Source: Warburgia ugandensis
Lineage: Eukaryota; Streptophyta; Magnoliopsida; Canellales; Canellaceae
NCBI GenBank assembly: GCA_035236585.1
Contig: CP141139.1
Coordinates: 22,460,990 to 22,524,989, forward strand
Reading direction: 5' to 3'
Length of the DNA stretch: 64,000 bases
Each line of letters starts with the position of its first letter. Position 1 is the stretch's first letter. Under the pieces are notes generated by a model. The model saw nothing but the letters and a program-made list of their open reading frames with translations. It searched no databases and was not told the origin of the DNA. Positions 42,373-54,000 of the stretch are shown piece after piece. The position numbers and the translations under genes are program-made.

Positions 42373-43746
42373 TGCCTCTGATATGAAAAACATATGGCTC
42401 TCAGATATTACACTTAAATGAGTTGTATTTGTGGAATATGCCATGATATGAATTAGCCCCTTGATATTTATTAATTATCTGGGCCATTAATCTATGCTTA
42501 TGATATTCCTAAGGCCCAATGATTTTATGGTACCTTTGTTGTAATAAGCACATCTGCCAGTCATTCCCATAAGGAACTCTTGTCCACAGAAAAAATTGGA
42601 TCCATTGCAATGTACAGAAAAAGCAAGCAGTACACATTAGCTCATCATGTAGAACCTGTGTTTGTTTTTCTAAAATCCCCTCAAGCATAGAGGAACCCGT
42701 GTTTTTTTTTCTACTTGGTTCAATATCGGAAAACCAGTGATTGATGTATTCTCAAAAACAAGAAACCTTAAGAGGTTTTCATTTGCTTCCAGCAAGAACT
42801 CTCATCTTGCACCACCTCCTCTTTACTCTACTGGCTGAATGAATCCAAGTACTAGAACTAAAGTCATTAACAATTTTGATGTCAATAATGGTGACATAAA
42901 GATTTCATCATTAGAACCCAAGTCTATGATTCGATACTTAGGAGCCTGGTATCTACAGAATAAGATGAAATCATGGTCGATATTGTTGATTTAGAAGGAG
43001 ATGGGTTTCTCAACTTTGAAGGGCTCATCTTCCTGCATACAAGCTCAGAGATAGGGCTACTAAGGTCAATAGCCCTCTCTTTGATCAACTTGAGCTAGAC
43101 TACCTCACATCTCATTTCCAATCCAATAAAAAGTAAAACATATTGCATAAGAAAAGTTACATCTGAAGTTGTTGTTCTTAAAAGGTTATGATATAGAGAA
43201 ATTCTAAACTCTCCTTGTGTGAAGAATCTTCACAAATTCAGTCGGAGATTCTTTCATTTCATCTCTTTCCTCACATGTGAGCAAAGTTCCCAAAATACAT
43301 ACTTCCAAAAAGAAAAAAAATTCTTGCAAGAATTGCATCCCGTAAACAACAATGTCGAAGTTTACAGGTCATTGAGCTTTCATTCCTAGTCATTACAAAA
43401 CTTCAAAATTTTCCTGACAACTACTACTGAAATTACAAGAGATGTCAAACCTAAATGTGTCTCTCATTTCACATTTGTTGTAAACATATACCTGTTGGCC
43501 ATGGAGGAATGCAAACCAAGCATCAAATCAATTCTCTTGCAAGGCCTTCATTAAATATAATCAGCTGAAACTCTGCCCCAAAACCCTGCAATGGTTCTTC
43601 CCCTCAAGCAATGGTTCTTCCCCTGTAGCCTTCCATGCCATGTTCTTAGCTCTATGAAAAGAGAGGAAAATGCAACTTCAGATTTAGTAGACTTATCTTG
43701 ATGAAAACACAAAAAGAAATTTTAAGGCATTCAAATCAAATATAAG

Positions 43747-44016
43747 GCCAACAGAGGCATATATGTTGGACATCAGTATATTATTTCCAGGATTTTGAGG
43801 TACCAAACCAAATAGATGCTTAGCTACATACTCTGCAAGCCGAATGTTTTGATGGATTCTGCATGCACTCAGTAATTTGCAGTACATGTGAATAAGTGAA
43901 GTCTGCACTTGCAAATCTGTCTCAAAGCCATTAACCTTAACATACTCTTCAATGTTTTCTCCCACGGTCAAGGACCCAAAATCTGCACAAGCTGAAAGCA
44001 TAGTTGCTAACTGGAT
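43747..44016 (-). pseudogene. PPR protein gene fragment, PLS class, internally shortened
   Basis: PPR proteins of this class act in organelle RNA editing and processing. The minus strand encodes LATMLSACADFGSLTVGENI, EEYVKVNGFETDLQVQTSLI and HMYCK, typical of a mid-protein PLS repeat. It runs straight on to LLSACRIHQNIRLAEYVAKH and NILMSNIYASVG, which normally belong to the E-domain region well over a hundred residues further on. The joining of the two parts in one open frame looks like an internal deletion. No start or full repeat array is present. It lies inside the Harbinger element. Confidence 0.75.
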
Positions 44017-44159
44017 GGAACACATGAACTCACTCAGACTTGAAGGTAGGGGGCCAATAAACAGAATGAATAAATGTAAAATCTCCGATAAATATGCCAT
44101 GAGAATCTTTGGTAGGAGGATTAAAATGGAAGTATAATCTTCAGAAGAATATGGCAATC

Positions 44160-46275
44160 ACCTACGGCCTTGCACAAAACCAACAGATTTGAGTTGAGCC
44201 AGCATGATTTAGAGAGTGAGCTTTCAACAAATGAAATTTCCAAATACAACACAAATATGTTGGCACGTCCATGTCAATAGCTCCAAATTTAGCATTTTTA
44301 ATTTGCGCCACTGCATTGATATGTTGAAATGAGGACTTCCAGCACCTAAACAGAGTCCCAACAAATATGAGGACTTCCAGTACCCTGTACTCCAGCCCAC
44401 TACAATGTAAAATGGTAATGTCACACTAAAAGTGTTTCTTTAGTCTCTTTTTTAGCACCAGGATATAAACTATGTCAAGGATTATAAACTTGAAGCATCC
44501 GTAGCTCAACTTTTGTAATGACGCGACCAAGGCTCCCCCTTAAATCCTTCACTTCTATGTGAATGGAAATTATAAATGCTAATTTGTCAGTCTACAGATT
44601 ACTTGAAAGACAAAATATTCACTCTACACATAAAGTTAAAGAAATAATAGAAACTTAAATGAGAACATAGAAGACAATACCACTTACTTGGATTCGGGGC
44701 ATCTCTTAGCCATGTCAAGGATCCTGATATGATGTTCATAGAAGAGCACCAATCAATAATCATATGGTCAATCAAATGTGATGCTAATATAATGAAATGC
44801 TCAACAAAAATTGTTAAAGATGTACATCTACTTATTTAACAAGGCTCCTCAGAAGCAGTTACCTAAACATGGTGGACTAGTTTTATGGCCAACTGTCAAA
44901 GTTAATCCCCAACAAGCAAATTTGGAGGTTCTTGTGAAAGAGTTCACGCAAATGAGTAACAGTGTTTTAAACTCCCAAGCATAGAAACAAATATTAGATA
45001 AAGACAAAATGCATTAGCACATGGTTAATACAAAAGCTACACAAAATGGCTAGCAGACCAATGACAAATTTGTTTTGTTTGTTTGTTCCAGTTTGACCTA
45101 GACATATGCATGTTAGCAAACTGAGAACTACACTACTACTTGCCAATTACTACCGCTACAAAATAGAATCAAGTAACAAAAAGCAATAGATTAAAGAGCA
45201 ATAAATTGCAAAATAGTTCCTTTTAATCCCTGCAACTGAACAAAGATATAGGGATCTGAACAAGCAGGAGTTTAGAACTTAGCCCCATATACATATTTGA
45301 AACATTTCTCAAATTCCATATTAGTTATTCTAACAAAACCATCATCATACATAAAGCAGTTCATTTGCTTGAAGAAGTATATAAAGAATGCAAATATAAA
45401 TCAATCCTTACCTTCCTAGAAGCATAATGATGCATGAAGATATAGATACTTCATTAAGGCACGCGGCTACAGGATGAGAGTTTAAATATCCATATGACAT
45501 TAACAAATTAAGAATGGATAACTTGAAAAACTACAAGACCAATGAACTGCAATGCATGTCTAGCAAACTAACTTTTACATAATATTCTAGTCAAAATGGC
45601 AACACTAAAAATGCAAAAGATATAGAATGGTACAACTATAAATACTTAACACAAACCTAATTGGGACAAATAAATACTTAATCCTAATTGAGAGAAGGAT
45701 GTACCTTCAATAGGCCACCCCTTGGAATCTTCTTAAAACTCCTTAACACGTTTATGCAAGCAGAGGAGGAAAGTATTTGTTCACATTTTTCTACACTAAT
45801 ATTATTTCACCATTCATCATTTGATGCCGTATCATTAAATAAGTATCATTAGATTTTATCAAGCAACATGTGATGCAGATGGCTAGAGAGAGATGAAAAC
45901 CAGGCATGCATTATATAACATAGAAAACAGCGTTGACATCAAACAGAAACTAATTGATGGCATCAGCTGTCTGGCAAATTGACAATGTTAGCTGTCAAGA
46001 TTAGTGGAGAAGATGATGATAACTATGATGTTCAAAGCATGCAGGATGCTGGTTTTACACAAAACTTCCATTCATGGGAAGCAATAATCATATGGTCACA
46101 TACATTCAAATATGTTATATGAGATAGAAACATTACCATATAAATATATATATGCAAATCAAACATTCAAGCAGTTAACCATTAGATCCTTAAACAAGAG
46201 TATCAATACTACATTTTCTATGACATGAACGCACAACTGCTGGCTAATTCTATGAACATAATCAAACCACAGTTT
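44160..46275. other. Non-coding interior of the Harbinger element
   Basis: AT-rich. No domain recognised on either strand. It lies downstream of the transposase stop codon and upstream of the first PPR piece in the sense of the transposase. Confidence 0.45.
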
Positions 46276-47794
46276 CTATGCTATGGAAGCACGCCAAGTA
46301 GCAGCATCTCGATGAGCGGACTCCTGGGTAGGGTGTAACCGTGTGCTCTGTGAATTGTCCAGGCTCATCAAGACTGTTAGTAAACCCTGCATCTCCATCT
46401 CATCCTGTTGCAACACTTGCATACCAGCATTCACCCTCTCCAAGTTGACTTCAGTGACAATTTTATCATCTGAATCATTGCTTAAGTTGTAGCTGTCACT
46501 GTCATTGTCACTTTGAGAATCAGAAATGTCTCTCATATCCTCTCGCAGGCACGTATTGTCAACGCGTTCCTGGCGCATAAAATTATGCAGTGCACATAAT
46601 GCTTTAACAATATTAACCTGTGTCCTAAGAGGAAAGGGAGGCGCAGTCTTGAGAATGGGAAATCTGGCCTTTAGAACACCAAATATTCTTTCTATTATGT
46701 TCCTCAACTATGCATGCCGAAGGTTGAGTAACTCCCCTGCATTTTGTGGTTGTTGCATTCCCTGGGCAAACTCCTTCAGATGATATCTAGTCTTTCAATA
46801 AGGGGCAAGAAATTGTTGCCTATTTGCATAACCTCCGTCGACTAGGTAGTATTTTCCTATACCATAAACACATGAGCAATTAAGGAATAAAGCATCTAGG
46901 TATAACTTACAAATGTAAACACATAATGGATTTACCATCCATAATTGTTAACCATGCTCCTCCTCTTGTAAGAGCCTCTTTCAGCACGTCAGAGTCATGT
47001 GCAGACCCCTCAAAGCCAACAAGCACATAAGTGAACTGCATGTCAAAATTATAGCATGCAAGCATGTTCTATGTGAGGAAACCTTTCCTGGTACGCTCCT
47101 TTGACAAATCACGAGGACCCGCACCAAAAACCCTAATAGGTATCAATGTCCCATCTACAACTCCAATGCAACCCTGTCAATAGTATATGACATATAGAAT
47201 GTTAAGCGTGTAAGGTCCCAATCTATTGTATTGAAGATTACATAAGAGAGCTACAGTTACCGTGAAGTGATTGTCTCTTTGATAGTTGTTTGAAATCTTA
47301 GGGTGGTCCTCCATTGCATGAGGAGCCATAAGGCGACCGGACAACTTCAACAGTGCATGAAGAACTTTGTGAAAGTTGGTGCTGATGGTATAAGTGGATC
47401 TAAATAGATCCTTCACTGCTGGTTCGTACCTTGACTCCTATCCAACAATCATTAAAAAGGTTACCACCATCTCCTCCACTGACACCCATCGGGTGCTCGA
47501 TAAGAGCCCAAAGGTTTGAAAAATATTAACCAGCTTACTAAATTGGAACTGATGCATTTTATACAATTTTTGGAATCTTGTCCCAGTTTCTTCATAAACT
47601 AATCAAAATTCCTCGTAACCTCGAGTGCTTTTTTTGGTGCGCATCGGACGCGGCATTTGCATGTGCACCGCAACATCCTCCTCAAATTGCACAATATGCT
47701 TAAGTATGCATGATGCAGTTGTGTGTATCACATTATGCACCTCACAAAGCACTTCTTCGTTACATGCAGCACTAGACTGTCCCTCTTCGGCCAT
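46276..47794 (-). pseudogene. PIF/Harbinger DDE transposase (HARBI1-like), three exons, with in-frame stops
   Basis: Cuts and pastes the element at TTA/TAA targets together with the Myb/SANT partner. Minus-strand exons: 47794-47261, 47174-46936, 46856-46276; both introns are GT-AG and in phase. The start MAEEGQSSAACNEEV is the likeliest ATG. The upstream half holds QFSKLVNIFQTFGLLSS and RLMAPHAMEDHPKI. Catalytic residues are visible: first Asp in GCIGVVDGTLIPIR, second Asp in GFEGSAHDSDVL, Glu in LRNIIERIFGVLKARFPILK. The C-terminus ALCALHNFMRQ is typical. Stops interrupt at about five points, for example after YEEF, after FLMIVG, before NMLACYNFD, before KTRYHLKEF and before LRNIIER. All three catalytic positions survive, so decay is fairly recent. 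Confidence 0.88.
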
Positions 47795-48029
47795 TGCCCT
47801 GTAATATCGAAATTGTATACTGTAATATGCAAATGTGTGCATCATCCATTTGTAATTAAATATTGACATCATATAATGACAGCACAATAAAGGTCCAATT
47901 AATTATCCGTAGTCTCAATGTATGGAATAATATATGTCTAAACAGGTACGAATACTGCCTAAAGAGGTCCAATATAATTACACACCAAATAATTTCAACC
48001 AAAATAGTTTCTATGAGAAGGACAAACAC

Positions 48030-49175
48030 CTATAGGTGCATCCTCACAAACAACAATTGTCTCTCCTGTGACCAATGAGCAAAACCCTCCTTGAAGCCTA
48101 TTTCTGTTTTTAGCAGAATACCATATGCTTTAACCCTCACCGTCTCTGTCAAACCCTCTAAAGAATCCAATGTAGTCATCCAGGAGTTGTTGTCTATGCC
48201 TGCAAGTCTTTCCAACCTTGATATAATGGAAGGATCAATGTATGGAGGGGGAGCATTACATGCTGAGGACGATGATTGGCTGGCTTGCTTCCCTTTTCCC
48301 CTCACTCGGTGCGGGTTAACAGTCCTAGAGGGGGGAATTGAGGATGATGTTGTGGAGGCAGGTTGGAGGATAGGGGGTTGTGGAAGGTGTTCAGATGGAT
48401 CTTATGGGTGCAATCCATCATTGTCTCCTTCAGCTTCCTCCCCATAATATGGGATATGTGAGTCAAATGCATGAACATGCACATTTGATATATCTGGTAT
48501 GTATACTTCCTCAGGTGGTCCTGTATGTTGACTCCTAGTCATACTCAATTCACGGTGTCCATCATCTTGTATGAAATTATTCATCCCTGAGAAGAAATCT
48601 TCGGTGGCATTGCTCCCCCCAAACACTGTCTCCAAGTGCTCATAGTTCCATAAGTTCCTCCCAAATAAGCAACGAGCCTCCGGATTTGACTGTACATGCA
48701 CAAATATTTGTAAAGGTAAGATAAAGGTGATGTATATTATTATATAAATGGGGCGGACCCTTACTTGGAGGTGGGTATTCATGATCTCTGGAGTTGCGAG
48801 AAAGCAATTTCTCTCTACATCCCACCCTAATCCTGAGTCTCCATTCCTCAACTTTGCAAGTGTGATGTACTTGCTTTTGAAAAGTCTTATTTTGGTATTC
48901 AATTGCTTCATCATTAGATCAACTCCAAATCACCTTTTGAAGTGAAGCATCAATTCCTTAATCATTGCACCCTTTGGCATACTCCCAGTTGCGACGAGCC
49001 TACCCTCTATGATTTCATCATAAAGTGTTTTGAGGATAAAGTCCTCTTGTTCCTTAGTCCATTTATTGTATGGTTCTTTGTCTCTTTCAACTATGTCTTG
49101 AGACACACTGTCCACATCTTCGGCATGATCAGGGCTAGGTGTCACAGGGACTCTCTCTTTTCTTTTACATGGCAT
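48030..49175 (-). pseudogene. Harbinger Myb/SANT-like DNA-binding ORF, two exons, one in-frame stop
   Basis: Partner protein of PIF/Harbinger transposases, needed for binding the element ends and for nuclear import. The minus strand starts ATG at 49175 (MPCKRKERVPVTPSPDHAED) and carries the Myb/SANT-like segment PYNKWTKEQEDFILKTLYDE near residues 36-55. It continues through LNTKIRLFKSKYITLAKLRN and GLGWDVERNCFLATPEIMN. A GT-AG intron (about 48773-48691) joins HLQ to SNPEARCLFGRN. The second part has an acidic, Ser-rich linker and a C-terminal helix region (RLERLAGIDNNSWMTTLDSL), ending at 48030. A single TGA after HFKR (48932-48930) interrupts an otherwise continuous frame in the first exon; the C-terminal segment from 48305 is in a different frame from the middle one. 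Confidence 0.75.
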
Positions 49176-49446
49176 TTGAAAAATGTCTCCAATATATCAT
49201 ACCAATAGGAGGATGCATCAAACGAGATGCATGAAATAAGTTCACAGTATATTTTTTCTCAAAGATGTTTGCAAGACCACATGCAGCAGATGAAGCTAAT
49301 ATACTATACACATGAAACTCGAGGTTGTGGAAGTACATGCTTGTGGGAAATTTATGTTAAATGTAACATCTCACCTTAGTTACTACACAAAAAGAGGAAA
49401 ACATGCCACCTCAAAGAAAATAAATTGAAATACCTTGTTTATGTAT

Positions 49447-49784
49447 CAAAACAGTGACTGCAAATATCATATATAAGAAAGCAATGTTGGGATTCATTGT
49501 GATAACAGAATATACATCTCTCTAAAAAATGAACCATCATACAAGCTAAAATAATGTATAAGATCAGGCAAAGTATACATCAACTGGCATGAATACAACA
49601 ACTCTCATTTTAATCATTCAAAATAGTGACTGATATCATATATAAGAAAGCAATATTGGGATTCATTGTGATAACAGAATATACGTCACTCTAGAAAATG
49701 AACCATCATACGAGCTAAAATAATGTACAAGATCAGGCAAAGTATACATCAACTGGCATGAATACAACAACTTTCATTTTAATT
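49447..49784. repeat. Tandem duplication, unit about 172 bp
   Basis: 49447-49618 and 49619-49784 are adjacent and over 90 percent alike by eye (anchors ATATCATATATAAGAAAGCA, GGGATTCATTGTGATAACAG, CAGGCAAAGTATACATCAAC). The second copy runs into the end of the PPR fragment at 49779. Confidence 0.85.
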
Positions 49785-50132
49785 GCTTCTTTCTAATAAG
49801 CCATCAGGCTTGACACCTTCACCCACCATCATATCATAGAGCATCATAGCATTAGCTAATCTTCCAACATTGTAGTACGCATGAATCAAAATACCATATG
49901 CAACAACATTAGGCACCAAACCCCTATCTATAGCACAATGAAAAGCCAAAGATGCTTCCTCCATTTGACCTTCTTTACAAACACCATCAATAAGGACATT
50001 GTAAATTGAAATGTTGGGAGAAATATGGTTTCTAAGCATCTCTTCATGAAGTTCAATATGGAAAAGGTGAGGTACATCTTTGACACGGCCTTCCTTGAAA
50101 CCAGAACATTGTAACAACATCAGGAACAACAT
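49779..50132 (-). pseudogene. PPR protein gene fragment, P class
   Basis: Two to three P-type 35-residue repeats: ISPNISIYNVLIDGVCKEGQ, then LVPNVVAYGILIHAYYNVGR, then a repeat start at GVKPDG before the stop. The spacing and the positions of N, Y and G fit P-class PPRs, which bind organelle RNA. It is a different PPR family from the piece at 43747-44016. Both ends lack normal gene structure; the 3' end abuts the tandem duplication. It lies inside the Harbinger element. Confidence 0.75.
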
Positions 50133-50659
50133 CTATTTTACAGAAAAAATGTAGATAACCATTTTACAGAAGGTTTCATTGAAACTAGAAATCATGAATA
50201 GTAGTAGACAAATGGTAATATAACAACAAACCAAAAACATTCACCAAGAGGGGAGGTTGCTAGCTCTCACCTTGCAGGGAAGTTGGATTTTACCTTAAAC
50301 AAACTGGGTTTTGTGCGCAACCGAATCTAGGGTTTTCAGATCCTAGATTTTCTTCGACCTTAAACAAAGTGGGTTTTTGCAGGTGACTTTAGATCTCGTC
50401 GAGTAGCTGCTTGTGGAATGGTTTTTGGATGAACAAGACTAGTAGATCTGCCTAGATCTGGTGCCGGCAGACCTTTTTCCCTTGCTTGTCGGGACTTCTC
50501 AATCCGGTGCTGGAGAATAGGTTTTTCACCTGGGCTGGTGAGAGCTTTTCTTGCCAGGACCTGGAATTGAAGGAAAACACGAGACTTCTCTTTAAGGGCA
50601 GCCTTCCTTCAAGGGACGAAGAAGACGCCCTTCTCCCCTCTCTCTCTAAAAAATGCTGT

Positions 50660-50693
<34 letters not shown>

Positions 50694-50770
50694 AAAGAGG
50701 AGCAAACTTTACACTAAAAACTACATTTTTCATATTGCAAATAACACCAAACATATCAACGTGATAAAAC
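50133..50770. other. Right interior of the Harbinger element, with a short CT array
   Basis: No ORF supported. It contains a partial internal duplication (ACCTTAAACAAA with TGGGTTTT at about 50293-50313 and again at 50359-50379) and a (CT)n run at 50664-50692. GC content is higher than in the surrounding DNA, so a captured 5' UTR or promoter piece is possible. Confidence 0.4.
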
Positions 50771-50999
50771 TTAAATAAACCTGATATCTAAGATATGCCG
50801 AAAATAACGCTGTTAAATAAACCTGATATCTAAGATATGCCAAAGATAACGCGGTTAAATAAACCCAATATCTCAAATATGCCAAAGATAATGCAGTTAA
50901 ATAAACCCGATATCTTAAATATGCAGAAGATATAGTAGTTAAATAACATGCACATTTGAGATATGCCGACATATCTCAAAAATGCATAATATGTGCGAT
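50771..50999. repeat. Right subterminal array of 42-bp units copying the element end
   Basis: TTAAATAAACC begins units at 50771, 50813, 50855 and 50897, exactly 42 bases apart, with a last start at 50939. Each full unit continues with GATATCTAAGATATGCC or a variant and then ATAACGC or a variant. TTAAATAAACC is also the inner part of the right terminal repeat (51000-51011). Confidence 0.92.
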
Positions 51000-51079
51000 T
51001 AAATAAACCCCTTAATATTTTTCAACTTTCTAGTGCTTAATCTTTCTTATGATGGGGAAAGAAACAAAAATCTAGCTGG

Positions 51080-54000
51080 GTGTTGGGGGTCATGAACAAA
51101 GTGAGAGAAACACCAACATCACAAGTCTGCAAAGCTAAAAAACTCAAAGCAAACTTAAAGAAGATGAAGTATGCTTTCTTGTTTTGGGTGTTCAAAATAT
51201 GGAAAAAATTTGTGTTTAGGGGAGAGGCTACCTTTTGGTGGGAAACAGCAGAAAGAACTTATTTTGATCAGCGAGAAACAATAGGATGGGAAGAATTTAA
51301 AAGGGTCTTTAATGACAAATATTATCCTAAACACATAAGAAAACAGAAGGAAAAGGAATTTATGGACTTAGAACAAGGAAATATGATTGTCCAATAGTAT
51401 GAAAGTAGATTCATCAGCCTCTGAAGATTTGCACCACGTGCTTGTGCTGATGAGGAAGATGCGGTAGAACGATTTGTAGATGGGCTTAAACCAGGACTCA
51501 GGAACATAGTTCTAGGTTTCCAACCTTCCACAGTAGCCAAAGCCGTAGAGATGGCCTCCCTATATGAAAAAGATTATCAAAGGAACTAGGCAATAAAGGA
51601 AACTAAGAACATCAACACCATGGGAAATAAAGGAAAGAGACCATTTCAGTCCTTCGAACCCAGGCCACCTTTCAAGAAGCCGTTTGAAAACAAAGAAAGA
51701 AGACCAGACTGGAAGACATGCCCTAAGTGTAACTGGTATCATTCAGGCAAACCATGTCTTATTTCCAACATCACTTGCTATCTTTGTGGAGAATTAGGAC
51801 ATTTTGTAAGTAATTTTCCTAAAAAGAAAGTTGAAGAAGATCAAGTTCCAAAAAGCCAATGACGTGTCTTTACCCTCACTTCCAGTCAAGCCTAAGCTTC
51901 AAATGAAGGTACCCATAGAGTTGACGGAGGATCTCAAGCTATAGACAAGACCAGTTGAGATCCAGGATCATAAGAATAAGAAGCTGCGGAACAAGGACAT
52001 ACCCTTAGTCAAAGTTTTGGGGAGAAATGCGCACATGAAAGAAGAGACTTGGGAACTGGAGTTAGAAATGCGAGAAAAGTACCCTGAGATCTTTTGACTG
52101 TATATAGTAGAATTTTGGGGGAAAAATTTTCCTAAGGGGGTAAGAATGTAATGACTCCAATTTTGTAACATTAAAATCCCAAGTTAGCAATGAAAAGTTC
52201 AGTTTTTGAAGGGCATTTTGGTCATTTCACTATTCACCTTGATTGAACCCAGAAATTTGGTCCTAAAAATGGTACCATTAGGTGGGTTTCAGAAAAAGGA
52301 ATCCAACAAGACCAAAATCACCCAAAACGGAGTTAAAATGACCAAGTTATGGCCCTTTGAAGTTTAGGGGCAAAAATGTAATTTTTACTAAAAACGGATT
52401 TAGCCTGCAAAACACAGGGGCCCGTTTTGATACGGGCACCCTTCATCTTCAGCCCCCTAGAGGGTTCTAGAACGGCGGTAATTGGAGGAGAAGTCACTGC
52501 CATTCTGGAGGTTTCTCCACCGCCATTCAAGGGCGGTGAGAGCCCCCTCTAGAACCCTCTTATAGCTCTATAAATAGAGCTCTTGGGCACCTCTAATGGC
52601 AACCCAAAAGCTTGAAGAAAACCCGTTTTGGAGAAGCAACCTAGAGGAGAAGCGAGGAGAAAAACCCAGCAATGAGCCAGGTATGCCTAAGATCCCTCAA
52701 AACCCGTCTTCACAGTAGTCGTAGGCTTAGTTTCCCTAAGCTTTTGCATGAAAAATCATGCAAAATAGAGCCTTGGAGAGTCACCAAGGACCCAGGGACG
52801 TTCCCTGGGCTGCACTGGTCCGACAGGGTTGAACCAGGGCGTCCTGAGGACGCCCCGGTCCCCCAACAAGCAGAACGCTCCTTACCGCACAGAACACGTT
52901 GACCGCGTTCGAAGAGAACCAAACGGGCGTGTCCGTGGATGCGCCCGCAAAATGAAAAGCTGGGCAGGAAGTTCAGCACATCTATAGACGCGCTTGCTGA
53001 GGTGCATGCCGCAGATGCGCAACGCGCAGCGATCAGGGATTTTTTGCTTCTTAAGAACAGATGGGCGCATGCCACTGACGCATAGCGCGCTAGCATTCTG
53101 CCTTTTCACTCTTAAGGTCCTTATGTACACCTGATACTAAAAAGCTTATAACTTGAGATCTAGAGCTCTGATTGAGGCGCCGTCGCAGATACACCCAAAC
53201 TATAAAATCCTTGATCAAGGCTCAATCAAAGGTGGGCATAACCCTTAGAATAGGATGGTGACCGCTAGACCTTTGGAAAACTGATGATACTAAGGCCCAA
53301 TTAGGACCTTAAGACACCCATAGGCATAGGGATGGACCCTTAATGCCTAAGTAATAAGACCAACTACTCTAAAACCCATAAAAGATAGGCCAAACTAACC
53401 TTGATTCCCCAAACCATGTTCAAGAGTGTACGAGGACAACGGGGTTAGCGCGACCTAGCCAGGTAGGTGCTCTATCGCTACTAGATTTTTTTTAAAAGAA
53501 CCATGATTGTTTTGAATATATGTTTTAAGTATATGACTTGTTTAGCATGACTTAATTTAGCATACATGTGATAAATGCTTTATGCATAGACATGTTTTGT
53601 ACATAATTGCATATACATTATGCATAGATATGTTTTGCAAACAATTGCATACATTGCATGATCTGTGAGCATTAAGTTCTTGCAAAAATTACATGTCCTT
53701 GAGGGTTACCAAAAGACATTGGAGTGCCGAGGGCTAGGCAGTTGTGAGGGACCTGAAGAGGACAGGTTTTGAAAAAAAGAGAGGTTTTTGCTTGTTTGAT
53801 CTGATTATGATTTGGGCTGATAAACTCGTGGGCGCTATGCCGAGAGGTTTGGGGTGGCCTCCCAGCCTCTACCACTATTAAGTGGATGGGTACCATGCCC
53901 AAAAAGGGCATGTCCCTGCTTCAATTGCATGTGGTACAGGGGGTTACTACAGGTGTCACGACACTGGGTCGAAATGTCATATGCCCCGTGGAGGTATATG

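Larger units (their letters stand above)
42150..51011. mobile_element. PIF/Harbinger DNA transposon, about 8.9 kb, with TIRs, two ORFs and PPR gene pieces
   Basis: The left terminus GGGGTTTATTTAATTGCACA and the reverse complement of the right terminus, GGGGTTTATTTAATCGCACA, match over about 27 bases with three mismatches. TTAA stands directly outside both ends, compatible with the 3-bp TTA/TAA target duplication of this superfamily. Between them lie a DDE transposase (47794-46276) and a Myb/SANT-like ORF (49175-48030), both on the minus strand, which is the two-gene set known for PIF/Harbinger. Two unrelated PPR gene fragments (44016-43747 and 50132-49779) and GATATC-rich arrays just inside both ends complete it. 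Several in-frame stops in the transposase mean this copy cannot make it. The element is longer than typical autonomous Harbingers. Confidence 0.85.

Noticed and set aside
42142-42444. 100-residue Arg/Tyr/His-rich frame
   Set aside because: It is a translation of the 12-base GATATC array, with no domain and no codon signal.
50730-50972. 80-residue frame with repeated SAYLRYQVYLTAL
   Set aside because: It is a translation of the 42-bp subterminal array. The apparent protein repeat follows from 42 being divisible by three.
50771-50999. A CRISPR-like array of regular direct repeats
   Set aside because: Units are contiguous with no variable spacers, and the context is a plant transposon end.
42150-51011. 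A piggyBac element, because TTAA stands at both edges
   Set aside because: The transposase is HARBI1-like and paired with a Myb/SANT ORF. TTAA here is compatible with a 3-bp TTA/TAA duplication.
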